The position numbers and the translations under genes were made by a program. From contig CP007444.1 in the NCBI GenBank assembly GCA_000632805.1, positions 2,778,772-2,842,771 on the forward strand: a DNA stretch of 64,000 nt, given 5' to 3'. The DNA is from Dyella jiangningensis. Its GTDB lineage: Bacteria; Pseudomonadota; Gammaproteobacteria; Xanthomonadales; Rhodanobacteraceae. The notes under the pieces were generated by a model. It worked only from the letters and a program-made list of their open reading frames with translations, had not been told where the DNA came from and made no database searches. Shown here piece after piece: positions 15,520-24,375 of this stretch (position 1 is its first letter; every line of letters begins with the position of its first letter).

Positions 15520-18168
15520 TCATAGCTGCAACGTGACGAAGGCGCCGAGCACGGCCGCATGCCAACGCGTCTGCGGGCCGAGGTCGGTGTAGACGCGGTT
15601 GCCGATCACCAGGTCGCCCGGGTTATCGAACCCGGTGTAATGCCAATCGGCATATCGTCCGATGCCATATTGGCCGTACAGCCGCAGCCCAACCCGCGGC
15701 GTCAATGCCACGTTGAGGTTGGCCGTCAACGTCTGCAGTCGATAGATGTTCGCGGGAAAACTGTTGCCGATCGACGCGGTGGTAAGGATCGCGAGATAAC
15801 CCGGTGTAATAGCGCCGGTGCTGGCATAGTCGTAACCGTTCACGCCGCGCGCGTAGGTGTAGTTGTAACCGACGTCGAGCTTCACGCGCGGCGTGAAGAC
15901 ATGACTGATGGATGCGCCCACGTTGGCGTCCTTCTCGGTATCGGTGGCCGTCCAGAAATTGGCAAAGGGGAACATCGGGCCGCCGAACTGCGTGTTGGCC
16001 TGCTGCGGCGACTGGTCCACCAGCGATTCGTTGTCGGCCACGTTGCCCTGCTTGATCCGCGAGGACTCCATGCTCAGGTAACCGTTGAACGTGGTGCTGG
16101 CCGAAGGCGTCCAATCGAATGACACGTCGGCGCCGGTGGTGCTGGCCGACTGGCTGCCAAGCTGGGCACCGTAATGGTTGCGATTGCCATAGAGCGTGGT
16201 GGTCAGCGTGGCGGTATTTCCCAGTGGCGTCGTGAGGATCGCCTTGAGCTTGCTCGCCTTGAGGTCGCTCATGTCGTACTTGTACATCTGGCTGACCGTA
16301 TAGGCGACGATGCCAAGTTCGTCCTGCACGTATCCTGGCAGTGATGGCGAGTACCAAAGCATGTACGGGAAGGAGTTGTACGGACTGCCGGTGCGCTTTT
16401 CGTATTCGTAGCTGAAGCGGAGCGTGCTTTCGCCCAATGAATGCGAATCCCACGTCAGCTTCAGGTGCTGGTCGTTGAGGTAGGTACGTTCCCGCTGCTG
16501 CGGCGTCTGCCGGTCGATCGTGTAGGTGAGCCCCAGCGAGTTGTGGCTGTTGACCTGATAGGTGCCGCCCAGCTCGCCCTGGCGGTCGTTGTAGCTGTAC
16601 GGGATATTGGCGAACTGGGTAAAGAACGACTGGTACAACGGGTTGCCAGCCTGGAACAATCCCGCTTCCAGGTTGCCGACAATGAGTGTCTGCGAGCCGT
16701 TTTCATGGAGAAACCCGTACTGCCCGGTCAACGGGTTGTACATCGTGTAGCGGGTCATGTTGTTCTCGCCGCGCCAGCGGATATTGATGTACGCGTTCAA
16801 GTCCGCCAGCGGACGGAAGCTCGCACGAAGATTCACCAGGCCAGTGTCGATGCGGGCGTTGCCGTTCTGCTGCGACAACGCCGCCGTGGTGTTCCAGCTG
16901 CTGCAGGCGATGCCGGTTGTTCCGATGAATTGGCCGCTGGGGCAGAACGACGGATCGAGCGGCGACTGCAGCGCATCGTTCTGCCGCATGCTTCCGTAAG
17001 ACGCCGTCGCGGAGAACTCGCCGCGCCAGAAGGACAAGGGGTGCGATCCTTCCAGCCGTACGTTGTAATAGTTGTTGTCCGGCTCCAGGGAAAACGTGCC
17101 GCCCGTGATGGCCGATGCCGAACCGGGAAGTGGCGCAAAGGGGGCGGCGAAGCTGAGCGAATCCTTGTGATCGCGGAAGAACGACGCGCTCATGGTGAAG
17201 TTGAATCGCCACCCCGCGGCCCCCGCCTTGTTGCGCATGCCGATGTTGATGTCCGTGGTGGTGAAATCGACCGGGCGCACGGTTTCATTCTGTCCGCCGC
17301 CGGTGCCCTGGACGCCTGGCGTGCCGATGCCGCCGGGCCCGGGCGCGGTGTAGTAGTAGCTGAAGAACATCGAACCGCCCCAGTCGCGCTGGCCATGGCG
17401 GTTTTCGTTGGTCACGCCGGCATAACCGATCCAGTCCTTGCCCAGCATGCCCTCCCAGCTCACGCCCTCGCTCTCGCGTGTCACCTGCAGCGTGCGGCGC
17501 GGACGACCGGCCTCCACGGCAGCCACTTGCGCCTGCGTGCTTGCGCCAGGCGTGATGCCCGACGGCAGGGTGAGATGGGTGGAGCCGACGCCATTCCACA
17601 GCGGATAGGCATTTGTGCTGAGCACATGGGGAATGTCGCGGAAGAACGCCTCGACGCGATAGCTGCCGTAGGTGCCCATCCGCAGCCGGTAATACTGATT
17701 GTCTTCGTTGATGCGGCTGCCGCGAAACTCCACGTACTGCCCGGTCTTGCGGTTGAGCGCACTGAACGCGAGCATGCCTAGCGCACCGGCATCCTTCCAT
17801 GCCGAATACTGCTGGAAGAATGCCGCGTTGTGATCGCCTGTGGTGTGCAGATAGCCAAACTGCAGCAGCCAGTGGTACGTCCAGTCACCCTGCCCCAGAG
17901 GCTCTTCCGCAGGCGCCTGCAACGGATAGGGGTACAACGAACCCGTAGGCGTACGCAGCTGATCGGGATGCAGGTACGACAGGCCCATGGGGTCGGGCGT
18001 CTGAAACGACATCCATCCCGTGGGATCCAGGTTATTGCCGAACTGCGTGTTGCCGACGCGCTGCGTATCGCTCGCATCGAACTGCGCCGATGACACGCCG
18101 GGCAGCACGAACGCCGATGCGGTCGCGCACCATACCAGTCCCGTGGCCAGGGCATGTTGTTTCGGCAT
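15520..18168 (-). CDS. PioB/MtrB-family outer membrane beta-barrel
   Basis: An 882-residue exported protein with a signal peptide (to about residue 28) and a long series of alternating aromatic/polar strands ending in AVLGAFVTLQL, a typical barrel C-terminus. It matches the MtrB/PioB porin family that wraps a decaheme cytochrome to form an electron conduit across the outer membrane. The mature N-terminus has no CXXC of the Shewanella MtrB type; two cysteines lie mid-protein (FCPSG, ACSSW). The decaheme gene ends 26 bp upstream. GAGGAGG precedes the start. Confidence 0.88.
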   Translation of the reverse strand: MPKQHALATGLVWCATASAFVLPGVSSAQFDASDTQRVGNTQFGNNLDPTGWMSFQTPDPMGLSYLHPDQLRTPTGSLYPYPLQAPAEEPLGQGDWTYHWLLQFGYLHTTGDHNAAFFQQYSAWKDAGALGMLAFSALNRKTGQYVEFRGSRINEDNQYYRLRMGTYGSYRVEAFFRDIPHVLSTNAYPLWNGVGSTHLTLPSGITPGASTQAQVAAVEAGRPRRTLQVTRESEGVSWEGMLGKDWIGYAGVTNENRHGQRDWGGSMFFSYYYTAPGPGGIGTPGVQGTGGGQNETVRPVDFTTTDINIGMRNKAGAAGWRFNFTMSASFFRDHKDSLSFAAPFAPLPGSASAITGGTFSLEPDNNYYNVRLEGSHPLSFWRGEFSATASYGSMRQNDALQSPLDPSFCPSGQFIGTTGIACSSWNTTAALSQQNGNARIDTGLVNLRASFRPLADLNAYINIRWRGENNMTRYTMYNPLTGQYGFLHENGSQTLIVGNLEAGLFQAGNPLYQSFFTQFANIPYSYNDRQGELGGTYQVNSHNSLGLTYTIDRQTPQQRERTYLNDQHLKLTWDSHSLGESTLRFSYEYEKRTGSPYNSFPYMLWYSPSLPGYVQDELGIVAYTVSQMYKYDMSDLKASKLKAILTTPLGNTATLTTTLYGNRNHYGAQLGSQSASTTGADVSFDWTPSASTTFNGYLSMESSRIKQGNVADNESLVDQSPQQANTQFGGPMFPFANFWTATDTEKDANVGASISHVFTPRVKLDVGYNYTYARGVNGYDYASTGAITPGYLAILTTASIGNSFPANIYRLQTLTANLNVALTPRVGLRLYGQYGIGRYADWHYTGFDNPGDLVIGNRVYTDLGPQTRWHAAVLGAFVTLQL

Positions 18169-18194
18169 TCGCTGCCTCCTCGCTCAGCGGTGGG

Positions 18195-19316
18195 CTATTG
18201 ATGGAACATGGATCCGCTGGGGCTGTTGGATCCGTGGATATTGGTGTGGCAGGTCACGCAGGCACGTCCCATCAGGCGCTCGTCCGGTGTCAATCCGTTG
18301 CGCATGCTCTGGCGGGTCTGCAAGTCGTTGGGGTGCCGGTTCATCGTGTGGCATTGCTGGCACAGCATCGGCATCGGCAGCACCAGCAGCGTCTGCTGGT
18401 TCGAGCCATGCGGATCGTGGCAATTGAGGCAGTTCTCGCGCACCGGCGCGTGCTCGAAAATGAAGGGACCACGCTTCTCCGCGTGGCAGGTGTAGCAGGT
18501 CTCGTTCACCGTGTCGGTTTTCAACAGCGGCCTGGTGATGGAGCCGTGAGGATTGTGGCAATCGGTGCATGCCATCTGTCCTTCCGGAAGCGGCATGTGC
18601 GAGCGTCGATTGAACTTCGCCAGCACGTCCTGATGGCAGGTGGCACAAACCTGGTTGATGGATGACTTCGCCAGCGCGCCTTCCGGGGAATTGCGCACCA
18701 TCGGGTTGTGGCAATCGGTACAAGACAGCCCGCGCGCTTCATGCACCGAACCCAGCCAGTGTTGCCTGGCGCCGCCGGTGTGACAGCCGAGGCATACCGT
18801 CGCCTGCGTTTCCGGCGTGGTCGCGCTGCCATGTGTGAAGGCGATGATCGAACCCTTCGCCGTCGGGTCCTTTGCATGATCGGAGCCAGGCCCATGGCAT
18901 GCCTCGCATGCCGCCTGCGCCCCCGTATTCGCGGCGCCCACCTGAAACGACTGCACGTGCATGGCATGCGACGCATGGAGATCCTCCAGCGCATGGCAGG
19001 CACTGCACGTCTTCGCGCCGATGGCCTGGGCATTGGGCGCCAAGGGATTCTCAGGAATGCGCGCCGCGTCAAACGGCGTGGCCGGGCCGGTATCCACCGG
19101 TGCCGATGAAGAAGACGCCGTCCCTGCCGCGTGAAAGCCAGCCCCCATGTCGGTCGGCGGAAGCATGCGATCGATGTCGCTCTGCGTGAGCTTCGTGCCA
19201 TCCCCGCCATGGATTGGCGCCTGCTGGGCAAGCGCTGAAGAACCCATGGCCCACAGTGCAACCACGATGATCAGCCGTGGCCATGGATTCGCGACCGACT
19301 CCCGCAACGTACGCAT
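18195..19316 (-). CDS. decaheme c-type cytochrome (PioA/MtrA/DmsE type)
   Basis: A 373-residue exported protein with ten CXXCH heme sites: CSACH, CEACH, CLGCH, CTDCH, CATCH, CTDCH, CYTCH, CLNCH, CQQCH and CVTCH, the first at residue 104. After the signal (to about residue 31) there is a low-complexity linker of roughly 70 residues before the heme domain, longer than in MtrA and reminiscent of the extended N-terminus of PioA. It should sit inside the barrel encoded next and carry electrons between periplasm and cell exterior. A HiPIP gene lies upstream, giving the gene set of pioABC. Confidence 0.93.
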   Translation of the reverse strand: MRTLRESVANPWPRLIIVVALWAMGSSALAQQAPIHGGDGTKLTQSDIDRMLPPTDMGAGFHAAGTASSSSAPVDTGPATPFDAARIPENPLAPNAQAIGAKTCSACHALEDLHASHAMHVQSFQVGAANTGAQAACEACHGPGSDHAKDPTAKGSIIAFTHGSATTPETQATVCLGCHTGGARQHWLGSVHEARGLSCTDCHNPMVRNSPEGALAKSSINQVCATCHQDVLAKFNRRSHMPLPEGQMACTDCHNPHGSITRPLLKTDTVNETCYTCHAEKRGPFIFEHAPVRENCLNCHDPHGSNQQTLLVLPMPMLCQQCHTMNRHPNDLQTRQSMRNGLTPDERLMGRACVTCHTNIHGSNSPSGSMFHQ

Positions 19317-19439
19317 AGCTCTCCCACGTCATCGTCAAGCCGCCAACAACGCAGCATCCGGCCATCGAATCGCCAGGCGTCTCGGCGCACTGGGCAAAGT
19401 GACAACCGTTATTCCGGAAACCTTTCGCTTGAAGCGCCG

Positions 19440-19775
19440 CTACTGCCTGGTGTTATGGGAAACGCACCATCCCTTCGCGCTGACCGACTTCCCGGTGAAA
19501 ACCTGGCAGGGCCCGTAACCTGTTGGCGCGCCGGTATAGAACTGGCAATTCGCGCATGCATCACCGGCCTTGTGTTTCGGGTCGGTGGCGGAAGAGGCGT
19601 CTTCGACGTACCCAAGTGCTTTGGCCGTGGGATCCGACATGTCCAGGCGCGGCAAATCTGTGGCACGAAGGAGTGGCGGAGCCATACCCGCCATGCCCGC
19701 CGCGGCGCCGCTTATGGCGACGAGCTTCAAGAAGCGACGACGAGTCGTAAAAGTGGGTTCTCCCGATGTATGCAC
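19440..19775 (-). CDS. high-potential iron-sulfur protein (HiPIP, PioC-like)
   Basis: A 111-residue protein with a twin-arginine signal (TRRRFLKL at 11-18, then AISGAAAGMAGMA) and the four cluster cysteines of a HiPIP: C74, C77, C90 and C104 in CANCQFY, GPCQVF and GWCVS. It carries one [4Fe-4S] cluster and should accept periplasmic electrons. A GTG start at 19775 is chosen; GAGAGGAGG is just upstream, and another GTG two codons earlier (19781) overlaps that site. The decaheme gene follows after about 120 bp, so it may be the first gene of the conduit operon. Confidence 0.87.
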   Translation of the reverse strand: MHTSGEPTFTTRRRFLKLVAISGAAAGMAGMAPPLLRATDLPRLDMSDPTAKALGYVEDASSATDPKHKAGDACANCQFYTGAPTGYGPCQVFTGKSVSAKGWCVSHNTRQ

Positions 19776-20057
19776 ACGCACCTCCTCTCTCGGATAGCTG
19801 CCTTCGGCCAACGGTCGCTTGCACCCGAGGCTGAATGCGGGAAGCCGGCAATGCACCACCCTTCCTCTGGCGCGAAAGGTCCATCGGACAGGCACCTTCG
19901 TATGTGCCATTCCCGCAACGATTGGTTTAAAGGCGGGGCAACAAAATCTCCGCAGGATCGCGCTGCCCCGAAGAAGCGACTGGCCGGGGCCGCCTCCAAG
20001 CCACGGAACGCCGGGACGTACGGATGGAGCTCTTACAAACGCGCACGCGCAAATCAA

Positions 20058-20098
20058 TCAACGATATTGTTGACAATCAACCAATATGTTGATATTAA
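20058..20098 (+). promoter_or_regulatory. tandem palindromic operators overlapping a sigma70-type promoter
   Basis: TCAAC-N6-GTTGA occurs at 20058-20073 and again at 20077-20092, exactly 19 bp apart. A TTGACA at 20070-20075 and TATTAA at 20093-20098 are separated by 17 bp. Transcription should start near 20105, which is the A of the arsR start codon, so the mRNA may be leaderless. ArsR autorepression is the simple reading. About 280 bp to the left, up to the HiPIP gene, show no gene. Confidence 0.7.
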
Positions 20099-20104
20099 AC
20101 ATCC

Positions 20105-20554
20105 ATGGTGAATATCCGTCAGCCGCTGCAGGTCGTCCACGACACCGGGTTTGATCCGGAACAGACGCATTCGCGCCTGGACCAGGTGTTCTTCGCGTTG
20201 TCCGATCCCATCCGCCGGCAGATCCTGGAACAGCTCGATGGCCAGGCGCTGCTGGTGTCGGAGATCGCGGCGGCGTTCGACGTCTCGCTGCAGGCAGTGT
20301 CTCGCCATATCCAGGTACTGGTGCGTGCCGGGTTGATCCAGCAGGAACGCACCGGACGCATCAGCCGCTGCAGCCTCGATGCGGGCCCCCTGCTCGACGC
20401 CGCCGTCTGGATGAATCGCTACAGCAAGTACTGGCAGCAGCAGTTCGACCTGCTCGCCGCCACGCTTGCCGATATCGACGAGCGCAAGGCCGCCTCGCCG
20501 AAGTCCGCCCCGACTCGCAAGCAAGCCAAGAAACGCACACCACGCAAGCAATGA
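20105..20554 (+). CDS. ArsR-family winged-helix regulator
   Basis: A 149-residue protein. The helix-turn-helix is ALSDPIRRQILEQL then LLVSEIAAAFDVSLQAVSRHIQVLVRAGLI, followed by the wing ERTGRISRCSLD. No metal-ligand cysteines are visible, so this is the non-metal ArsR group often paired with SRPBCC or DUF899 genes. The tail is lysine-rich. It is followed at 60 bp by two DUF899 genes, its likely targets along with itself. Two identical palindromes cover its promoter. Confidence 0.9.
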   Translation: MVNIRQPLQVVHDTGFDPEQTHSRLDQVFFALSDPIRRQILEQLDGQALLVSEIAAAFDVSLQAVSRHIQVLVRAGLIQQERTGRISRCSLDAGPLLDAAVWMNRYSKYWQQQFDLLAATLADIDERKAASPKSAPTRKQAKKRTPRKQ

Positions 20555-20616
20555 CCGGCGCTGTGCGCGACCCGCACGGATCCGGCGCCGGCCTCCCCAC
20601 CCATCTGGAGGTTGTC

Positions 20617-21321
20617 ATGGCCATGCATCAGATCGTGAACCACGAAGACTGGCTCGAGACGCGCAAGCGCTTTCTCGCCAAGGAAAAAGAATTCACGCGC
20701 CTTCGCGACGAGTTGAGCCGCGAACGCCGCGAACTGCCGTGGGAGCGCATCGACAAGGACTATGTTTTCGAAGGGGAACACGGCAGGGAAACGCTCGCCG
20801 ACCTCTTCGGCAAGCACAGCCAGCTCATCGTGTACCACTTCATGTACGCGCCCGACTGGGAGATCGGCTGCCGTGCCTGCTCGTTCTGGGCGGACAACTT
20901 CAACGGCATCATCCCGCACCTCAACCAGCGCGACGTGTCGATGGTGGCCATCTCGCGCGGCCCGCTGCACAAGCTTCAGGCGCAGGCGCGCAAGTTCGGC
21001 TGGACCTTCAAATGGGTGTCGTCCGCCGGCAGCGATTTCAACTTCGACTATGGCGTGTCGTTTCCGCCGCCCTCGGACGAGGATGACGGCTCGCCCTACA
21101 ACTACGGATCGATGACGGTGAAGGGGCCGGAAATGCCCGGCGTCAGCGCCTTCATCAAGCAGGGTGACGAGATCTACCACACCTACTCCACCTATGGCCG
21201 CGGCGTGGACATGTTCAATACCGCCTACCACTACCTCGACATCGCACCCAAGGGCCGCGACGAGGACGAGCTGCCGTATCCGATGGCGTGGCTGAAGCAC
21301 CGCATCGCCTACGAAGCCTGA
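20617..21321 (+). CDS. DUF899 thioredoxin-fold protein
   Basis: A 234-residue DUF899 protein. Helical N-terminus, then YVFEGEHGRETLADLFG, LIVYHFMYAPDWEIGCRACSFWADNF (CRAC, the CXXC-like site) and FKWVSSAGSDFNFDYGVSF. DUF899 has a thioredoxin-like fold and no settled reaction. GGAGG precedes the ATG. It lies directly after the arsR gene and 19 bp before a second, shorter DUF899 gene. Confidence 0.87.
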   Translation: MAMHQIVNHEDWLETRKRFLAKEKEFTRLRDELSRERRELPWERIDKDYVFEGEHGRETLADLFGKHSQLIVYHFMYAPDWEIGCRACSFWADNFNGIIPHLNQRDVSMVAISRGPLHKLQAQARKFGWTFKWVSSAGSDFNFDYGVSFPPPSDEDDGSPYNYGSMTVKGPEMPGVSAFIKQGDEIYHTYSTYGRGVDMFNTAYHYLDIAPKGRDEDELPYPMAWLKHRIAYEA

Positions 21322-21340
21322 TACGCCAAGGGACACCACC

Positions 21341-21931
21341 ATGAAATATGCAGACGTCAACGGCAAGCTCGCCGATTATCGCCGGCAGATCTCCGATATC
21401 CGGGAACGGATGCGCGAGACGCTCGCCGTCGTTGAGCCAGAGGAGGTGAGCGACTACGAGTTCGCCACCTTCGATGGCAGCGTTCGCCTGTCCCAACTGT
21501 TCGGCGATCACGAGGACCTTATCGTCGTCCACAACATGGGCGTGGCTTGTCCGAACTGCACGCTGTGGGCAGACGGCTACAACGGGATCCACCAGCACGT
21601 GGTATCGCGTGCGGGGTTCGTCGTCTCAAGCCCCGATCGGCCCGGCGTGCAAAGGAAATTCGCCCAAAGCCGCGGCTGGAAATTCCCCATGGTGAGTCAC
21701 GAACGCAGCAGTTTCGCCGCCGACATGGGCTACGCAACCGACAAGGGTGGATGGCTGCCCGGCGTGTCCGTGTTCCGTCGCGAGGGCGACACCATCACGC
21801 GCGTGTCCGACACCGGATTCAGCCCTGGCGACGACTTCTGTCCGCTCTGGCATTTCTTCGACATGCTTCCCGGCGGCGTGGGCGACTGGCCGCGCATCGC
21901 GAAGAAGCCGCCGTGCTGCTCTGATCATTGA
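21341..21931 (+). CDS. second DUF899-family protein
   Basis: A 196-residue protein related to the gene before it but shorter and diverged. FATFDGSVRLSQLFGDHEDLIVVHNM is followed by CPNC at the redox-like position, and SRGWKFPMVSHERSSFAADMGY matches the later part of the fold. The C-terminus ends in a PPCC motif. It is probably cotranscribed with arsR, the first DUF899 gene and the small CPAC peptide gene downstream. Confidence 0.82.
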   Translation: MKYADVNGKLADYRRQISDIRERMRETLAVVEPEEVSDYEFATFDGSVRLSQLFGDHEDLIVVHNMGVACPNCTLWADGYNGIHQHVVSRAGFVVSSPDRPGVQRKFAQSRGWKFPMVSHERSSFAADMGYATDKGGWLPGVSVFRREGDTITRVSDTGFSPGDDFCPLWHFFDMLPGGVGDWPRIAKKPPCCSDH

Positions 21932-21946
21932 AACGGAGGATGCGCC

Positions 21947-22147
21947 ATGTGTCCCGCATGCATCGGAACCCTGCTGGTCGTCCTCGGTGGTGCCGGCTCG
22001 GCAGGCGGCATCACCGCCGTGTCGTTGCGAACGCTAGGACGCAAAAAGAAGCCCGACGACGCTGCCGAAAAACACGTGCCGCGCCGAGGCAACGGCACAC
22101 GAGGCTTGCCGGCCATTCGCGTGGCGTCGCGCCCGAACGGACACTGA
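21947..22147 (+). CDS. small membrane protein with N-terminal CPAC
   Basis: A 66-residue protein: MCPACIGTLLVVLGGAGSAGG gives a CXXC followed by one membrane helix, then a lysine/arginine-rich soluble tail. GGAGG sits 9 bp before the ATG and the gene begins 15 bp after the DUF899 gene, so it is very likely expressed with it. The CXXC next to a membrane segment suggests redox or metal binding. No family name is recognised. Confidence 0.65.
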   Translation: MCPACIGTLLVVLGGAGSAGGITAVSLRTLGRKKKPDDAAEKHVPRRGNGTRGLPAIRVASRPNGH

Positions 22148-22150
22148 GCC

Positions 22151-22243
22151 TTACGCTCCCGCGGCGGCCAGCCGGCGGATCGCCTGCGGCGGCTGGCCGA
22201 ACGCGCGCACGAAGGCGCGACGCATCCGTACCGAGCGACGATC
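22151..22243 (-). pseudogene. 3' remnant of an AraC-family (GlxA-type) regulator
   Basis: The minus strand reads RRAFVRAFGQPPQAIRRLAAAGA and a stop. This is the end of the second helix-turn-helix of GlxA-type AraC regulators. The frame loses similarity within about 30 codons and there is no start, so only a fragment remains between the small membrane protein gene and the sensor kinase. Confidence 0.5.
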
Positions 22244-22255
22244 CATTGAAAGCGC

Positions 22256-22277
22256 GGTGCTCCGAAAGGAGCGCACC
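22256..22277 (-). terminator. stem-loop after the sensor kinase gene
   Basis: GGTGCTCC-GAAA-GGAGCGCACC forms an 8-bp stem with a two-base bulge just downstream of the kinase stop on the minus strand. There is no T-run, so termination is tentative. Confidence 0.4.
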
Positions 22278-22284
22278 ATCGGCA

Positions 22285-23601
22285 TCAGGGCAACCACACC
22301 GAGGCGACAAGGCCGCCGCCTTCGCGACGGCCAAGCTGCAGCCGGCCACCGATGGCACCGGTCAGCTGCGCGGCGATCGCCAGGCCAAGGCCCGAGCCGC
22401 CGGTATCGCGGTTGCGCGAAGCCTCCAGGCGGTAGAACGGCTGCAGCACGCGATCGAGTTCTTCTTCGGGAATGCCCGGGCCGCGATCGGACACGGTAAT
22501 GCACGACGCGCCTTGCGGATCCCGCTGCACGCCGATCTCCGCCGAGCCGCCGTACTTGATCGCATTGTCCACCAGGTTGCCCAGCACGCGCCTCAGCGCC
22601 TGCGCTCGCACCGTGGGCGTGCCATCGATAGGGCCTTCCAGTGACACCGGCTGGCCGGCGTCCTGGTAATCGAACACGAGGCTCTCCAGGAACGAACCGA
22701 GATTGATGCGTACCGGCGCTTCGCTGCCGCCATGTGCGCTGCGAGCGTAGGCCAGGCCTTCGCGCACGAGATGCTCCAGCTCGCGCAGATCGTCGAGCAG
22801 CTTGCGTTGCTCGGCGGATTCGTCGAGCGCCTCGACATGCAGGCGCATGCGCGTGATCGGCGTCTGCAGGTCGTGCGAGATGGAGGCCAGAATGTGCAGG
22901 CGCTCCTTCAGGTGCTGGGCGATGCGGTCCTGCATGGTATTGAACGCGCGGGCCGCGCGCGCCACTTCGGTCGGGCCGTCCTGCGACATGCGCGGTCCGT
23001 CGGCGGTCGGCTTCATGGCGTCGGCGGCATCGGCCAGCGTGGCCAGCGGACGCGTGGCCAGTCGCACCGCGAACCACGTGCACAACAGCACCAGAATCAC
23101 CTGCAGCACGAACACGAACGGCAGCCAGGAGGCCACCGGCTTCATGCGCGGCGTGATCTCCAGCGTCAACGGCGCGCCATCGTGCAGCGTGAAGTGCACC
23201 TGGTAACGCTCCGGCGACATGTCGATGGTATTGCCGTATACGTGGTACGCAGGCCCGACTTCGCGCGCGATCATGTCGACCGCGCCGCGCGAGCGCGCCG
23301 TCGCCAGCGAATGACCCGGCTCACCTGGACCCAGGATGTAGACGTAATTGTCGCGCTCCAGCCGATTGAGCCAGCGCGGACGTTCGTCCGCCGGCAAGCG
23401 GTCGAGCACGGCAACGGACGTACCCACGTCATGCTCCAGCGTGTTGAACATCACCGCCGTGGCGCTCTGCATGCGTTCCGCATACAGCAATGCGAAGGAC
23501 AACCCCTGCGCCAGCATCAGCCCGGCGAAGATGATGAGATACAGGCGCGCGGCCATGCTCGGCGGCAGCCAACGCGGGCGCGGCAAGCGAGCCACATTCA
23601 T
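22285..23601 (-). CDS. EnvZ-like sensor histidine kinase
   Basis: A 438-residue membrane kinase. Helices are at about 18-41 and 158-178, with a periplasmic sensor of roughly 115 residues between. A HAMP region follows, then the H-box SISHDLQTPITRM with H243, N-box LVDNAIKYGG, and G-boxes DRGPGIPEEE and GGSGLGLAIA. It phosphorylates the OmpR-type regulator whose stop overlaps its start (23598-23601). The signal is unknown. The regulator's likely sites are the TGTATCG repeats upstream of ohr. Confidence 0.93.
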   Translation of the reverse strand: MNVARLPRPRWLPPSMAARLYLIIFAGLMLAQGLSFALLYAERMQSATAVMFNTLEHDVGTSVAVLDRLPADERPRWLNRLERDNYVYILGPGEPGHSLATARSRGAVDMIAREVGPAYHVYGNTIDMSPERYQVHFTLHDGAPLTLEITPRMKPVASWLPFVFVLQVILVLLCTWFAVRLATRPLATLADAADAMKPTADGPRMSQDGPTEVARAARAFNTMQDRIAQHLKERLHILASISHDLQTPITRMRLHVEALDESAEQRKLLDDLRELEHLVREGLAYARSAHGGSEAPVRINLGSFLESLVFDYQDAGQPVSLEGPIDGTPTVRAQALRRVLGNLVDNAIKYGGSAEIGVQRDPQGASCITVSDRGPGIPEEELDRVLQPFYRLEASRNRDTGGSGLGLAIAAQLTGAIGGRLQLGRREGGGLVASVWLP

Positions 23602-24338
23602 GCGTCCGGCCCGTGCACGATCACCGGCATGCTGAACACGTAGCCTTCGCTGCGTACGGTCTTGATATAGGCCTGGTCCCGCGCACCGTCGAGCAGGCGC
23701 TGGCGCAGGCGACTCACCAGGAGGTCGATGGATCGGTCGAACAACTCCGCGTCCCTGCCCTGCGTGAGGTTGAGCAGCTGGTCGCGCGAGAGTACGCGCT
23801 GCGGATGATCGAGGAACACGCGCAGCAGGCGGAACTCCGCGCCGCTCAGCGAGACGACAGTGCCGTCTTCATCCAGCAGATGCCGCGCCGACGTATCCAG
23901 CCGCCAGCGGCCGAAGGAGATGCTGTCGCTGCTCTCGGTGACGCGCAGGTTGGGTGGCAGCATGCGCGTCCGACGGATCACCGCCTTGATGCGCGCGAGC
24001 AGCTCGCGCGGAGAAAACGGCTTGGTGACGTAATCGTCCGCGCCCATTTCCAGGCCGATGATACGGTCTGTCTCATCGTCACGGGCAGTGAGCAGCACCA
24101 CCGGAACATGGCGGTGCTTGCCGCTGCGCAGGTTGCGGCAGAGCACCAGGCCGTCGTCGCCCGGCATCATGATGTCGAGCACGACCAGATCGAAGGCCGA
24201 GGTATCCAGTTGCGCGAACATGTCCCGGCCATCGCTGGCCGGGCTCGCGCGCAAGCCGTTCTTGCGCAGGTAATCGACGATGCCGGTGCGAATGCCGTGG
24301 TCGTCATCGACGACGAGGATGTTGTCGACGTGTTCCAT
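23598..24338 (-). CDS. OmpR-family response regulator
   Basis: A 246-residue regulator. The receiver domain has acid residues D11-D12, phosphorylation site D55 (VVLDIMMPG), T-loop LLTARD and KPFSPREL. The C-terminal winged helix (SGAEFRLLRVFLDHPQRVLSRDQLL; RSIDLLVSRLRQRL) binds DNA. It overlaps the kinase gene, so both are made together. The ATG at 24338 has GGAG upstream. A thioredoxin-like gene precedes it by 37 bp and may be in the same operon. Confidence 0.94.
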   Translation of the reverse strand: MEHVDNILVVDDDHGIRTGIVDYLRKNGLRASPASDGRDMFAQLDTSAFDLVVLDIMMPGDDGLVLCRNLRSGKHRHVPVVLLTARDDETDRIIGLEMGADDYVTKPFSPRELLARIKAVIRRTRMLPPNLRVTESSDSISFGRWRLDTSARHLLDEDGTVVSLSGAEFRLLRVFLDHPQRVLSRDQLLNLTQGRDAELFDRSIDLLVSRLRQRLLDGARDQAYIKTVRSEGYVFSMPVIVHGPDA

Positions 24339-24375
24339 GCCGTCTCCGGGGTTTGGGTGGCGTGCGTTGAGATCT

